A DNA stretch of 64,000 bases from Flaccisagitta enflata (lineage: Eukaryota; Chaetognatha; Sagittoidea; Aphragmophora): NCBI GenBank assembly GCA_965153355.1, contig OZ231126.1, positions 26,040,001-26,104,000 on the forward strand, written 5' to 3'. Each line of letters starts with the position of its first letter. The first letter of the stretch is position 1. The translations under genes and the position numbers were made by a program. This document shows, in pieces, positions 25,183 through 42,879 of this stretch. Below the pieces are notes generated by a model. That model worked only from the letters and a program-made list of their open reading frames with translations. It was not told where the DNA came from and did not search any database.

Positions 25183-25535
25183 CAACCAATGGATCAATCG
25201 ATTCAGTGGAGAAGCGTAGTGCTTGACTAAAGAGATGCTTAGCTCATTTATCTATTAGCTGCTCACATTTCAAAAAAGAGACACTGAGGAACTGCATTTG
25301 CTTTCTGACATATTACTTTTGAATAACTCTCAACTCTTAAACAGATAGTACGCGCCCTTGAAATTTTACAAAATAATCCAATCCACTTGGGTCTAACATG
25401 TGTCATCAAATCACAGAGAGCCCGCCGGGCTTAGGGCCAGCAAAGAGGATTTGAGGCCCGAGAAGCCTAATTAGAGGCCTGAGAGGCCAAGTTTGAAGCC
25501 TTAGAGGCTGGATTTGAGACCTGAGAGGCTAGATT
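25094..25535. other. Asymmetric spacer at the centre of palindrome P1
   Basis: About 440 bp not mirrored in either arm. The right part (about 25420-25530) has 25-bp GAGGCCTGAGAGGCYARRTT units like the cores of GF elements, next to a GCCCGCCGGGC motif that may be a decayed GF end. Confidence 0.7.
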
Positions 25536-25805
25536 TGTGTGCTGCCCATATACTTGATCAACCTCGCTACTGCCCCTGTCCACCCGCACAGAATTAGGGA
25601 AACCGTATATTTGGCCTCGTTCTCAGAGGTACAAAAAACCATTGCCATATGCCAGTGCCACAATGTAGGCTAATTTGATCAGGAAATTGACAAAAATAAC
25701 TGTTTTCTGTCGGGCTCGCTGTTTTTCAGCTGGGCTCTGTAAAATTGTGAGGAGAGAGCCTGATTGGCTCTGTCAAAAAATTTACTAAAAAAAGGCCTGC
25801 AAATA

Positions 25806-26535
25806 TTATTTTCAAAAATCAAAAAAACTACAAAAATGTATAGTAACAGTAAAAATACCCATGTTTGAACCTCTGACAACTAGATTGAAGAAACCAATTG
25901 TAAATCAGGGCATAAAAATAACTTAGGTATACTAGAAAAACCCGAATTTGCTGTTTTTTGGTAGTTTGTGCTTTAATTTGTACAAGATGCCTCTGAGCTA
26001 TTTTTAAGGGGTTAAATATTATTACAGCAGCTATTGCCACACTGTTTAACTATTTTATTATACTTATAGAAAGGAAAACTATGATTTTTAGCTTTTAAGA
26101 TACTGAAAAATGCTTTATTTTTGCTTTAATTAAGCTACAGATGCTATATTTCCAAGTCGATTTTTTTTATTTTTGGTTTTAAACATGCCTAGGGGGTTCA
26201 CAACACTTGGCCATTTTTTTCCACCAAGGGTTTAATCCTGGGATGCGTGAGTTCTAATAGCAATATCCGCAGGTGCGTAGAACCTACGGTTTCTGCGATA
26301 CAGACAAGCAGAGTCAGATTTAAAAATTTCCGAATTAAGGGGACAAACTGATTGATTACAAAAGCATTGTTTTGTAGTATTCACTATGCTGAATCCAAAT
26401 ATGTTTTTTTTTCACTCAAAACTGAAGGGAAGTCGCTAAATAAAATCAATAATTTTTTTCAAAAAACACTTTTTTTCTCCCAAATTTTTTTCTTTTTGCC
26501 TAGAAATTATTTTTGGAAATTCTGCAAGAATTTAA
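25806..26535. other. AT-rich segment, mirrored copy
   Basis: Inverted copy of 23580-24307 with few differences. Non-coding. Confidence 0.55.
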
Positions 26536-26553
26536 GCGGAAAATAAAAATTAT

Positions 26554-27567
26554 AAATATCTTGACGATATTTTGATTGCTTCAGCCACAAAAGAAGAGCA
26601 TCTCGAGGACTTGGAGCGTGTCTTCAAGATTTTGGAAGAGAATGGTCTCGTGGTGAACAGGAAAAAGTGTATCCTGGGGGCGTCATCAGTCGAATTTCTG
26701 GGCCATCTCGTCGACGCAAATGGTATCCGTCCACTCCCTGAGAAGGTAGAGGCTATCAGAAAGACCCGCCCACCCACCTCAATCAAAGAGCTCAGGAGAT
26801 TTCTAGGGATGGTAAATTATTATGGTCGTTTTGTCAAGGCAGCAGCCCACCATCTCTATTACTTTTTCGACGCCTTGAAAGCAAGTCCAAAAAGGCTAAA
26901 CTGGTCTGAAGATATGCAGACATCTTTTGACTCGATCAAAGATGCATTGGCTAACTCGACAATGCTCCACCATCCTGATCCCAATCTCCCACTTGCCATC
27001 ACAACAGATGCTTCAGATGTCGCGATGGGAGCTGTCATTGAGCAGAGAGGCCCTCATGGATGGGAACCGTTGGCCTTTTGGTCCAAAAAGCTATCAGACA
27101 CTCGACAGTCGACAAGACTGGTGTCCTTACGACAGAGAGCTTAATGCTGCTCACAAGGCCATACAACATTTTAAACACATGGCGGAAGGCCGCCCTTTTA
27201 CTCTTTATACTGACCACCAAAGCTTGGTGCCTTCAATCCACAAGAAAACTGACGCACCAACAGCAAGGCAAACAAATCAGTTGTCAGAGATAGCCGAATT
27301 TACTACTGATATCCGCTATCTAGAGGGTAAAAGTCACTTTGGGATCCTCTCCAACAAAGCAGCAGCATCTGTCTCCAACATCTCGTCAGTTGCCAATGAC
27401 TGTCATGTCTTCTTGCAACATTTGGACATGTTGCAAAGTTCAGCTACAATCTCATCATTTTGTTTCTGCCATCATTTGAAACCAATCCAAAGTCAACCAA
27501 CCATCTCATCAATCTCGCAGCCTTCAAGAACTGCATCCGCCGCAGTTCCTCCAGCCTCTCGTCAACG
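26554..27567 (+). pseudogene. Ty3/gypsy-type RT (C-terminal part) and RNase H, second copy
   Basis: Same truncated start at KYLDDILIAS and same domains as 22546-23558. One extra base near 27093 (ATCAGACAC where the sister has ATCGACAC) shifts the frame inside RNase H, so the domain is split between frames. A few substitutions (for example EKVEAI against EKEEAI) separate the copies. In this copy the residues around the gypsy-typical EKVEAI are the more canonical ones. Confidence 0.86.
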
Positions 27568-27579
27568 CAAAGTCACCTT

Positions 27580-27892
27580 GTTGTTGTTGTTGTTGTTGCC
27601 ACTTGGGAGGAGTGGAAGTTTCCCATACTATCGTACAGTAAGGGGCGTTCTGCCTGCCAACGCAGTTACGCAGATCCACCATTCGAGGCGCCCTTGTCCG
27701 GATCTATTGTTACCCACCCTTCCACCCTTCCAACCCTCCCGTCTAGCTAGCTGTTTTTACTGGATTCACCAGGCAACCCCTCCTAGAGCCCAATCGCATG
27801 GTTGAGGATTCCAACCTCCGTTGGAAAGACTCGTCCAAGACAGGACTTTGAGGGGCCACGAGCTGGGAGCCACCTCTGAGCTATCCTCACCT
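27580..27892 (-). mobile_element. SINE, mirrored copy, head badly degraded
   Basis: The (CAA)n tail (as TTG repeats) and body are as in 22205-22533, with the same target duplication CAAAGTCACCTT at the tail side. At the head side (27840-27892) the A and B boxes are disrupted by deletions, where the low-quality patch of this arm begins. Confidence 0.8.
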
Positions 27893-27943
27893 CAAAGTCA
27901 CTGTAACCAGCCGCATCCGACAACATTCGAGAGAAGCAGAGAA

Positions 27944-29045
27944 AATGTTTACTGATATAAAAGAATTGGCTGATTTTGATGTCTATTTCGATGAGGATCC
28001 TTCAACAAGCTCTCGTCACGCCAGCAGCGCATCCCGCCTCTTAAACAGCATGTCACTGTGCACACCGATGCACACGATGCCACGGTAAGGCCCATTTCAA
28101 AGAGTTTAGGCTGTCAAATTTGATTGTCCAAAACACTCAAAACGCCTTCAACTGAAGCACTTGACAGGCGCTGCAGCCAAACCACTTGGAGAAGGGCCCC
28201 AAGACTAAGCAGGCGTCTACATCAACTAAAGGGCTAACGCCATCCGGCCGATCTTCCAGCCCTCCCGCCCTCGAGCAGTGCTTCGACAAAACCAAATAGT
28301 CACAAAACGCCTGGGTCTACAATCACAGTGATCAAAAAACAGGAAAATGGTGAAAAATGTCTTCCGCTTTGAAGAGTTCCGAGGAATGAAAAGATCAGGA
28401 TAGATCCGATCAGCGACCTGCCCACGCTATATTTCCGAACGCCGCCTAACCACTCGGGAAGATACAGAGCGCGCCAGCCAAAATCTTTACAGCGCCGAAA
28501 CTGGATTTTTTTAAGACAAACAGAAACTCAATTTTCCATGATTGTGATGCCGAGCACTGAAAATTTTCGACCGACAGTTTGTCGTCGGTCATCGGCAAGG
28601 TCTCCGCGATTTATAAATTTTACCGTCTGAGATTTCAAAGACCGATGAAGTTGTAAACAAAAAATTTCCGAACTTCATACAGAAAAACTTAGATTTCTCG
28701 GTGACAAAGAATGTCGGAGCTCTGAAAAATTGCATGTTGACAGTTTATGCCGTGCCAAAGCTAATGGTGATGTCCGTGTCCAAGAGAAATCTACCGTTTC
28801 AGCGCCAGAGACCGGCAAAGTCCCAAACCCAAAAATTTCCGAACTTCAAGCCGTAATTAACGCAGTTGATTATTATGATATTGATATGAAGAATTGGCAC
28901 ATCAACAGGCACTTGATCCAGATTTTAGGCAACTTCTAAACAACGCCAGGACTGGTTTACAGTTCAGGAAAATTCCACTCGGTGATTCATACATCTACTC
29001 CGATGACTCAAACGGTCCCGCTAGACCGTTTGTTCCGCTAAATTT
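27944..29045 (+). pseudogene. Unit A, heavily damaged copy
   Basis: Matches unit A from AAAATGTTTACTGATATAAA onward. Between about 28000 and 28650 it differs from the other three copies by dozens of 1-20 base deletions and substitutions. From 28650 it is again close to the others and ends in the YDIDMKNWHINRH and ILGNF segment (frame 28730-28939). The damage is abrupt at both edges. Confidence 0.65.
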
Positions 29046-29059
29046 TTGATATTTGACGT

Positions 29060-29670
29060 CATTGAAAATTTTAGTAAGAAGAAATTTTAGCGAGGAAAAA
29101 TTTTAGCAAGAAACGATTTTAACAAAAATAATTTAACGAAAAAAATTTAAGCGAAAAATTAAAGCGAGAAAAAATTTTATTGAGAAAAATTTTAGCAAAA
29201 AAAATTCTAACGAGAAAAATCTAACGACAAGAATTTTAGCGAGTAAAATTTTAACAAAAAGATTTTAGCGAGAAAGATTTTAACGAGAAAAATTTAAGCG
29301 AAAACATTTTAGCGAGAAAAAATTTTAACGAGAAAAAATTTTAGCCAAAAATATTTTGAGAAAAAAATTTAGTTAAAAAATTGTTTTGCTTAAATTTTTT
29401 CGCGTTAAAATGTTTTTGCTAAAATTTTTCTTGCTGAAATTTTTTCTTACTAAAATTTTTTTTCTAAAATGTTTTTTGTTAAAATTTTTTTCGTTAAAAT
29501 CTTGGTCATTAGAATTTTTTGTTAAAATCTTTTTTACTAAAATTTTTTCTCGCTAAAATTTTTTCGCTAAAATCTTTTTTTTAAATTTCTTTTATTAGAA
29601 TTGTTTCTTGCTAAAATTTTTTCTTATTGAAATTTTTCCTCGCTAAAATTTCTTCTCGCTGAAATTTTCA
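29060..29670. repeat. AAATTTTAGC array, mirrored copy
   Basis: Same inverted array of 13-17 bp units as 20360-20960, with orientation switching near 29370. Unit order is not fully conserved between the two arrays. Confidence 0.88.
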
Positions 29671-29689
29671 ATGACGTCTAATATCTTCT

Positions 29690-30912
29690 TTCAAAAATAA
29701 AGCGGAACAAACGGTATAGCGGGACTGTTTGAGACATTGACGTAGATGTATGAATCACCGAGTGGGATTTTCCTGAATTGTAAACCTGTCCTGGCGATGT
29801 TTGAAGTTGCCTAAAATCTGGATCAAGTGCCTGTTGATGTGCTTTTTCTTCATATCAATATCATAGTAGTCAACTGCGTTGATTACGGCTTGAAGTTTGG
29901 AAATTTTTGGTTTTGGAAATTCCAGTCTCTGGCGCTGAAACGGTAGATTTCTCGTGAACACGGACATCACCGTTAGCTTCGGCACGGCATAAACTGTCAA
30001 CATGCAATTTTTCAGAGCTCTGACATTCTTTGTCACCGAGAAATCTAAGTTTTTCTGTTTGAATTTTGGAAATTTCTTTATTTGCAATTTCATCAGTCTG
30101 TATCTCCAAAACGGTAAATTTCTCATGCTTGGGGACCTCGCCATTGACTTCGACTCGGCACAAACTGTCAAATTGAGAATTTTCAGTGCTCAGGCATCCT
30201 TTGTCACGGAGAAATTGAGGTTTTTCTGAATTTGTGCTTAAAAATCCAGTTTTCGGCGTGCTGTGCTGAAGATTTTTGGCTTTGACGCTCTGTATCTTGG
30301 AAACAGTTGGAGCGACGTTCTCCAAAATAGCGTAGGCAGATTCAGCAGGTCGAGATCTATCAAACTGATCTTCTTTGGAATCCCCGAACTCTTCTGGAGA
30401 ACTGAGACAGATAAGTTTATCTGCCATTTTTCCCTGTTGTGATCCACTGTGCGGTTCAGATTTGGGCGTTTTGGTGACATTTTCAGTTTTGTCGAAACAC
30501 TGCTCGAGAACGGGAGGGGCTAGAGGGTCGCGGATGGTCGCGTTTGTTAGCCCTTTAGTTGATGTAGACGCCTGCTTAGTCTTGGGGCCCCTCCAAAATG
30601 GTTTGCTGCAGCGCCGTGTCAAGTGCTTCAGTTGAAGGCGTTTTTGAGTGTTTTGAGGGACAACTCGAATTTGGCTGGCCTAAACTCTTTGAAATGGGCC
30701 TTTATACCGTGGCATTGTGTGCATCAGTTGTTGCTGCAGTGACATGCTGATTTTTGAGAGGCTGGGATGCTGATGGCGTCGACGTGGCACTTCAGAAGCT
30801 TGTTGAAGGATCCTCATCGAAATAGACATCGAAATCAGCCAATTCTTTTTTTATATCAGCAAACATTTTTCTCTGCTTCTCTCGAATGTTGTCGGATGCG
30901 ACTGGGGATGCG
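29690..30912 (-). pseudogene. Unit A', best-preserved frame
   Basis: A 250-codon frame from 30622 to 29870 passes the position where the copy at 21547 has a stop and contains SKIQSVKAKNLQH, SEKPQFLRDKGCLSTEN and SEKLHVDSLCRAEANGDV. A deletion near PETGIS shifts the last part, which continues in the frame 29755-30171. Charged, Ser/Lys-rich and probably disordered; no known domain seen. Upstream of 30622 deletions interrupt the beginning of the frame. Confidence 0.6.
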
Positions 30913-30924
30913 AAGGTGACTTTG

Positions 30925-30982
30925 AGGGGTGGGGCATAGCTCAGAGGTAGGGTTTGAGCTCGTGGCCCTCTGGGTCACGAGT
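30925..30982 (+). mobile_element. SINE head fragment
   Basis: Preceded by the same AAGGTGACTTTG duplication (30913-30924) and carrying GGGGCATAGCTCAGAGGTAG and CTGGGTCACGAGTTTG, then cut off. GF-type GGGATTTGAGCCTTGAGGC repeats follow. It is therefore a third descendant of the one insertion at 22205, not an independent SINE. Confidence 0.8.
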
Positions 30983-31344
30983 TTGGGATTTGAGCCTTGA
31001 GGCCGGGATTTTAGCCTCGCCAGACGCCGGCAACAGCGGCATTTCCAACTTGGCCAGACCCGGAATCAAACTGGAAGCTCTTCCACCGAGAAGCACCACC
31101 GCCAAAAGGAGGAAAAATAAGAAGCCCAACGCGTTGGAACCGTTATGATTGATTGTGTGTGCATCAGTGAATGTGTGTCGAAAGAAGGCGTTATTTTTTT
31201 TTCTCTTTTTATGCACACATCGCCATGTTTTATTAGAAGCATGTTATAAGAACGGTAAAAGAAATCTCTCTCTCTGTTTATGTTGGCTTGTCTGTCCGTG
31301 TCTGTTTGTCCAGTTGTCTGTCTTCCTTTTCTCCCTGTCGAACC

Positions 31345-31490
<146 letters not shown>

Positions 31491-31973
31491 CTGATTCCGG
31501 TCACTAATTGAATGGCGAAATCATAGGCAACGCTGGAATCTGTTTTAAATAACTTGTCTTATTGCGCCTTTAATCGTTCTTCCTTGATAAACGAAGGGAA
31601 AAAAATGACATCGTTATAAACTCATAAACATGACAACCCTACCATTCCGTTTTCTGGAATATGATCCACGGTACTAAATACAGAGTTGTAGAACTGATGA
31701 AGGAGGATCAACTTATGGCACGTGTTGGCCATTTTTCCGCTTTACTACAGTATGTTTTTTTTCGAATGCAACAATACATGACGGCATAACTCTAAAAGTA
31801 ATAGAGATAATCTGATTCTGAAAAAAGTTCCTAAAAGCTGATGGTGATGCATTTTATAATGTGTAACACCAAGGACTTTTTTACAAAAATCTATACCTTT
31901 TGGAAAATGACAAAATGTTGTTCAGAATCAGCAAAAAACACCATTATTTTAGGTTTTTGGCGGAACAGTTTGT

Positions 31974-32303
31974 CTTAAAGTTGCTCTTAATTCTAAACAG
32001 ATTGAGCTAGAAATACCAGATTGGTCTCAAATTAAAGCTAATTAACAATAGTTTTAAGAAATACTAAGAAGGAAATTTTTCTTCAATTGTATATCACATC
32101 AGGCATGAAAAAAATTGGTGTCTCGACAAAAATTTTGATCAAAAGTTGATTCACAGTTTACAAATCGATCTGAAACATCAAATGAGTATTTCAAGTCAAG
32201 CTGTCCCAAAAACTCCTTCAAAATACCTTCCATTTGGGACGAATCTGGTATCTATAGCTCAATTCGTTTAGAAATGAGAACAATTTCAAGGGAAACAGTC
32301 CAA
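31974..32303. repeat. Foldback element, about 60 bp arms
   Basis: GATTGAGCTAGAAATACCAG and ATTGGTCTCAAAT at the left return inverted at the right as TTTGGGACGAATCTGGTATC and CTCAATTCGTTTAGAAATGA. The element ends within a few bases of the outer P2 breakpoint (32309). It shares its conserved block with 59280-59690. Confidence 0.7.
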
Positions 32304-32308
32304 ATGAC

Positions 32309-32532
32309 GATTGACTAGAATCAACCCAAATCAATTTTGGGAAGTCCGAGAAGCAAGAGGTGGACCCCGACTAGTGAAAGAGATGGCAGTTAATGGCCGA
32401 AAACAGAGACATGGTTTCTTCTCATACAGGGTGATTCAAAAATGGAATCTTCTCCCAGGAGAGATAAAGATGGCGCCTTCCCTTGACTCATTCAAGAACA
32501 GATTGGACGACCGACTTATGAAGACAGATTGA
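32309..32532 (+). pseudogene. LINE C-terminal tail
   Basis: The 73-codon frame with HGFFSYRVIQKWNLLP and APSLDSFKNRLDD is the highly conserved last segment of many CR1/Jockey-type LINE proteins (FFSxRVxxxWNxLP then SFKNRLD). The frame ends with a stop at 32530-32532. Nothing upstream of 32309 belongs to the LINE; in the other P2 arm it continues further upstream (to about 46195). Confidence 0.8.
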
Positions 32533-33082
32533 TACGAGTTTTTACAATATCCCTCACTGGTACGGGATACAGGACGGTTACACTTTGGTAAAAATACCAA
32601 TTTACGCAATGGTAAGGTGGAATGTTTAAATCAGTTTGTTGGTATCTTATACCAATTGATGTTCTTTATTGAAATGGATAAGTGATATCTGTAGAAATGG
32701 ATAGCATGAATGGAGATGTCTGACCTTATGCACCGGAGCTACAAGCCATTGGCTTTCCTTAACCGGTTTAATTGAAGTTGAAGTTGAAGTTGACGAATTT
32801 TTATAAAGAAACAATTTGGATTTGATGACATCGACTTCCGTCCTTGTTCCAAGGACCACATTTTTGTGAAAAAATCCTGGGAGCCACACATCATAAAATG
32901 CATCAACACTATCTTTCACGAACTTTTTTCAGAATTCAATTATCTCTATTACTTTTTGATCTATGCCGTCTTGTAATGTTGCATTCGAAAAAAAAACATA
33001 CTGTATGTCGATATTTATCAAGCGCCTTTATGCAAAGCGCAAACAACTTTACCGGAGAATTCTCACGTTATTGCTAGACGCA

Positions 33083-33182
<100 letters not shown>

Positions 33183-33419
33183 ACACCCCTTTCTAAATCC
33201 CTCCCCATTTCCCCCTCCCCCCCAACTTTTAGTCACGTTTTGCACACTTGTCTGATTACTTATCAAATCTCCCATCAGCCAGGTTGTTGACATTTTAAAA
33301 GACCTCGTTAAAAAAATGCAAAACTCGATACGGCCGGCGCTAGCTAAACGTGTGGTTGCCTTTTTTGAGACTCATTAATAGTCTTTGACTCGAAAGCCGA
33401 TCCTATGTAGCCGTTAGCA

Positions 33420-33514
33420 AAGCACTTTTAAAGCATAAAGGCTTTCGGCGGCGCGGCGCGGCGTGGCGGCGCCACTTTTCGGCATAAAGTTTCTCCCGCC
33501 CCCTTCCGGTTGTC
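33420..33514 (+). promoter_or_regulatory. CpG-rich presumed promoter/5' UTR of the ANKRD42-like gene
   Basis: An island of CpG (GGCGGCGCGGCGCGGCGTGG) in otherwise AT-rich DNA, ending in CCCCCTTCCGGTTGTC just before the ATG. CTTCCGG is the core bound by ETS-family factors and is common at TATA-less housekeeping promoters. No TATA box is visible. The role is inferred from position and composition only. Confidence 0.5.
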
Positions 33515-38645
<5,131 letters not shown>

Positions 38646-38690
38646 GTACACACCTTTGTAGATTTTAGGGAAAGTGATGTAAACACAATA

Positions 38691-39578
38691 GGGTGAAGTG
38701 GGGTAAAACGAATGTTTTTTTGATATCGCGTAATTTATTGAAAAAATGAAGAATTTTACGGATGGTTATGGACATTGTGTGTTTCCTCTACTACCACGAA
38801 AAAGGAAATTGCCTCCAAAAAGATCTGTGTAGGAGGCAGCCCTCCTTTTTGTGAACGGGTAAGTGACCCATTTTACCCTACCCAGGTGGAGTAAAGTGAT
38901 TTCCACAATTTCTTTATCTCAAGTGATCAATTCTTACATATTAGTACAAAAAGATTAGTTTTATACTTCAGTCAAGCCAAAAATATTATCAAACAGCAAA
39001 TGTTGTCGAGTTTTGAATAAAATGCTATGCAAATGATGTTTTGACATCAAATCAATAATTTTCATTAAAAAACTTTTGAAAAGGATGGAAAAATATAAAA
39101 ATGAGAAAAATGAGCTTTATATCACGTACTTTAACCCATGAGCAGGGATAGCAAGCTTTTCGCTGAAAATTCGGTGATTTTAGCAGGGTGACCCATTTTA
39201 CCTCACATTACTAAAAATTAATTTTTTAGCTAAATATAGATAAAAACTGAAAGACATCACTGTCCACGTTTGACCACCCATCCGTAGTATGTAGGCGATA
39301 GGCGATGATTTTCTTCCTCCATATCCATTTGGTCTCTACGGCAACCAGAAGTTGGTTTCATGACCAGCGACGCCGAAATCTTTTATTTGTAAATATTATT
39401 GCATTACGCATCAGTACATTTAAGAAATGGGGCAAATGTTTGTCTTGGAGTACCACAAGGCATCCTCCTTTTCATAACAGATGAAAAATTTGCTTCATTT
39501 CACTAGATTTTTTCAGAATTTAAAAAAAAGTTAAGTGACCCATTTTACCCCGCTGACCCATTTTACCCCACTCTACCC
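38691..39578. mobile_element. MITE after exon 5, TA target
   Basis: TA at 38689-38690 and 39579-39580. Ends GGGTGAAGTGGGGTAAAACG and, inverted, GGGTAGAGTGGGGTAAAATG. A third internal copy of the TGACCCATTTTACC motif is near 38868. No transposase. A decayed mirrored copy occupies about 39890-40590. Confidence 0.82.
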
Positions 39579-39606
39579 TACAATGTACAGTGAGCTGAGC
39601 GATCAC

Positions 39607-39865
39607 TCAACGACTAAATCTGTGTGTCTTTGGCATTTGGCTGAAAAAAGCTAATATTTGACAGAACAAAGGCCGTACACGGCAGCATCAGTCGCGGACG
39701 GGTGGGCAGGAGCGGAAACTGTCGAAAAACAACTTTGTGACCGACCGACGGACCGACGGACGTCACAAGAAATTATTTTCGGCATTCAGCTCACCCGCCC
39801 GCGACGATGCTGCGGCTGTTCTCGGCATGGGCGCTCTTTGTGCCAAGCAAGACACCTGGGTGATC
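39607..39865. other. Asymmetric spacer at the centre of palindrome P2
   Basis: About 259 bp not mirrored, bounded by GTGAGCTGAGCGATCAC and GTGATGTCGCTCAGCTCAC. It contains an HT element fragment and GC-richer sequence (CACCCGCCCGCGACGATGCT). Confidence 0.8.
39665..39770 (-). mobile_element. HT family fragment in the P2 spacer
   Basis: Minus strand 3' end: GACTGATGCTGCCGTGTACG, GCCTTTGTT. It includes CCTGCCCACCCGTCCGCGAC and GTCCGTCGGTCCGTCGGTCG. The 5' hairpin is not evident. Confidence 0.65.
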
Positions 39866-40619
39866 GTGATGTCGCTCAGCTCACTGTACATTGTAAGGCA
39901 GAATGAGGTAAATGGGTCAGTATAACACAAATTCTGAAAAATCTGAGGAAATGAGCAAATTTTTCATCTGTGGTCTGCTATGTACTCAAGACAAACATTT
40001 AACGACTAAATGTACGATATAATACAATAATATTTACAAATAAAAAGATTGCAGCATCATGGAAGTAACTCTGGTGCCAAGATAAATGAATATGGAAGAA
40101 GAAAATCATCTTATCACCATACTACGGATAGTATTGCTTTGTGGTTTGTGTCTTTCATTTTATATTTAACTAAAATTAATTTTAGTATTGTGAGCAAATA
40201 TTAAATCACAGATTTTAAGCTTTGCCTCTATGCATGGGTTAAAAGTACGTGTGCTCAATTTTCTCATTTTTATATTTTTCCATCCTTTTCAAAGATTTTA
40301 ATGAGATATGATTGTGTCAAAACATCATTTGCATAGCATTGAAACTCAGCTGCTGTTTGATAATGACCTGGCTTGACTAGTATAAAACTGTCTTTGTGCT
40401 GTAGGGTGATCCTTGAATAAGTATTGAAATCTTTTACTCACCTGGGTAGAGTAAAATGAGTCACCACCGTTAAGAGGCTGCCTCTACTTTTTGGAGGCAA
40501 TTTTCACTTTTCGTGAAAGAAATTTAATGCGTAAGTCTTCATTTTTCAATAAATTACGATACTGTTGTTTACCACTTCACCCTAACAACCATCACTCTAA
40601 AATCTGCAAGTGTGTAATA

Positions 40620-40775
40620 CCTCGATTCTGTCCCCGCAGATGACGCTCGTTGATATTGATATGTTATCAGTGCCTGAAAAATCGGTCGATCCTCAGCAGG
40701 CAGCCAATAATCGGCGCGTCATTGGACAGTCACATATATTGCAGGAAGCAATTCAAAAGTGTAAGTGGTTGTGAA
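40620..40775 (-). pseudogene. ANKRD42-like exon 5, decayed mirrored copy
   Basis: Aligns inverted to exon 5: CTGTCCCCGCAGAT (exon: CTGTCCCGCGGAT when reversed), TCGTTGATATTGA, AGTGCCTGAA and AAGTGGTTG landmarks are in order, with about 80 bases deleted and no open frame left on the minus strand. Confidence 0.7.
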
Positions 40776-40939
40776 TTTAAGAAAAGAAAAATGAAGAAAA
40801 ACTAAGGAAGAAGAAGAAAATAGAAGATGAGAAAAAAATCATGAAGAAGAAGATGAAGGGGAGAAGAAGAAGAAGAAGCAGGTTAAGAGAAAAAGAAAGG
40901 AAGAAAAAGAAGAATGAGAGAAAGAAGAAAAACAAGAAA

Positions 40940-41102
40940 AACAAGGCCGGATACACGGCCAATACCAGTTGCGGACAGGTAGGCAGGGGCGGATATGCAA
41001 GTTCTCCTGCTTTTGACTCGTGCTGACGGACCAACGGACAGATGGACGGACGGACGGACGGACGGACGGACCGGCCTCTTATAGGTTGCGTGTTCGCAAC
41101 TA
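40940..41102 (-). mobile_element. HT element, mirrored copy of 37989-38153
   Basis: Same element and flanking (GAA)n tract in inverse orientation, with minor losses near the 5' end (GGCCTCTTATAGGTTGCG). Confidence 0.85.
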
Positions 41103-41408
41103 AAAGAAGAAGCAGAAGAAAAAGAGGAAGAAGAATCAGAAGAAGAAGCAGAAGAAGAAGAAGCAGAAGAAGAAGAAGAAGAGAAAAAAAGAAGAAAGGT
41201 AAACAGTTAAATCCCGCTCTTACGGACCCGCCAATAGCGATATTCCACTTTTTATGCTTGCAAAATTAGCTAATTCATAGTTTCTTTAACTTGTTTCTTT
41301 TAATTTCTTTGATAGGCTATAACAGAATTTCATTTGTAATAGCTAAGATTTATTATTTCCTTTAAATCCGTTATTAGAGCAGGATTTAAGTGTACACCAA
41401 CCTCTCAC

Positions 41409-42706
<1,298 letters not shown>

Positions 42707-42879
42707 CTGAACACAACACAAAATGAAAGAGAAATCAGGAAAACGGAGCATCAAGTACTAATGAGGGTAATATTCATTCCATTGGTCCAATTAGTCCAGG
42801 ATTTACAGAAATGGACTCGGCGAATCTGGAAGAAGGTCTGAAAATTTGCATACGGGTCAGTTTTTCGTGCTGAACAGAG

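Larger units (their letters stand above)
25536..30862. repeat. Palindrome P1, right arm
   Basis: Inverted counterpart of 19176-25093. Most of 25536-27840 and 28650-30862 matches closely. The stretch 27840-28650 is full of small deletions relative to all three other copies of unit A. The arm lacks the MITE at 24308-24829. Confidence 0.9.
31745..33007. repeat. Inverted repeat pair, about 150 bp arms
   Basis: Left arm 31745-31900 and right arm about 32862-33007 share TACAGTATGTTTTTTTTCGA, ATGCAACA, AAAGTAATAGAGATAAT and TGATGCATTTTAT blocks in opposite orientation. Between them lie another foldback (31974-32303), the P2 breakpoint and a LINE tail, so the pair has been split by later events. Confidence 0.7.

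Noticed and set aside
19176-30862. P1 as a single missed-adapter (forward-then-back) read artefact
   Set aside because: Rejected as the full explanation because of the clean filled/empty MITE site; a head-to-head haplotype join remains possible.
40640-40760. Plus-strand exon-like frame starting MTLVDIDMLSVPEK behind a CCCCGCAG acceptor
   Set aside because: It aligns in inverse orientation with exon 5 of the ANKRD42-like gene (38434-38645) with deletions, so it is the decayed mirrored exon and the open frame is chance.
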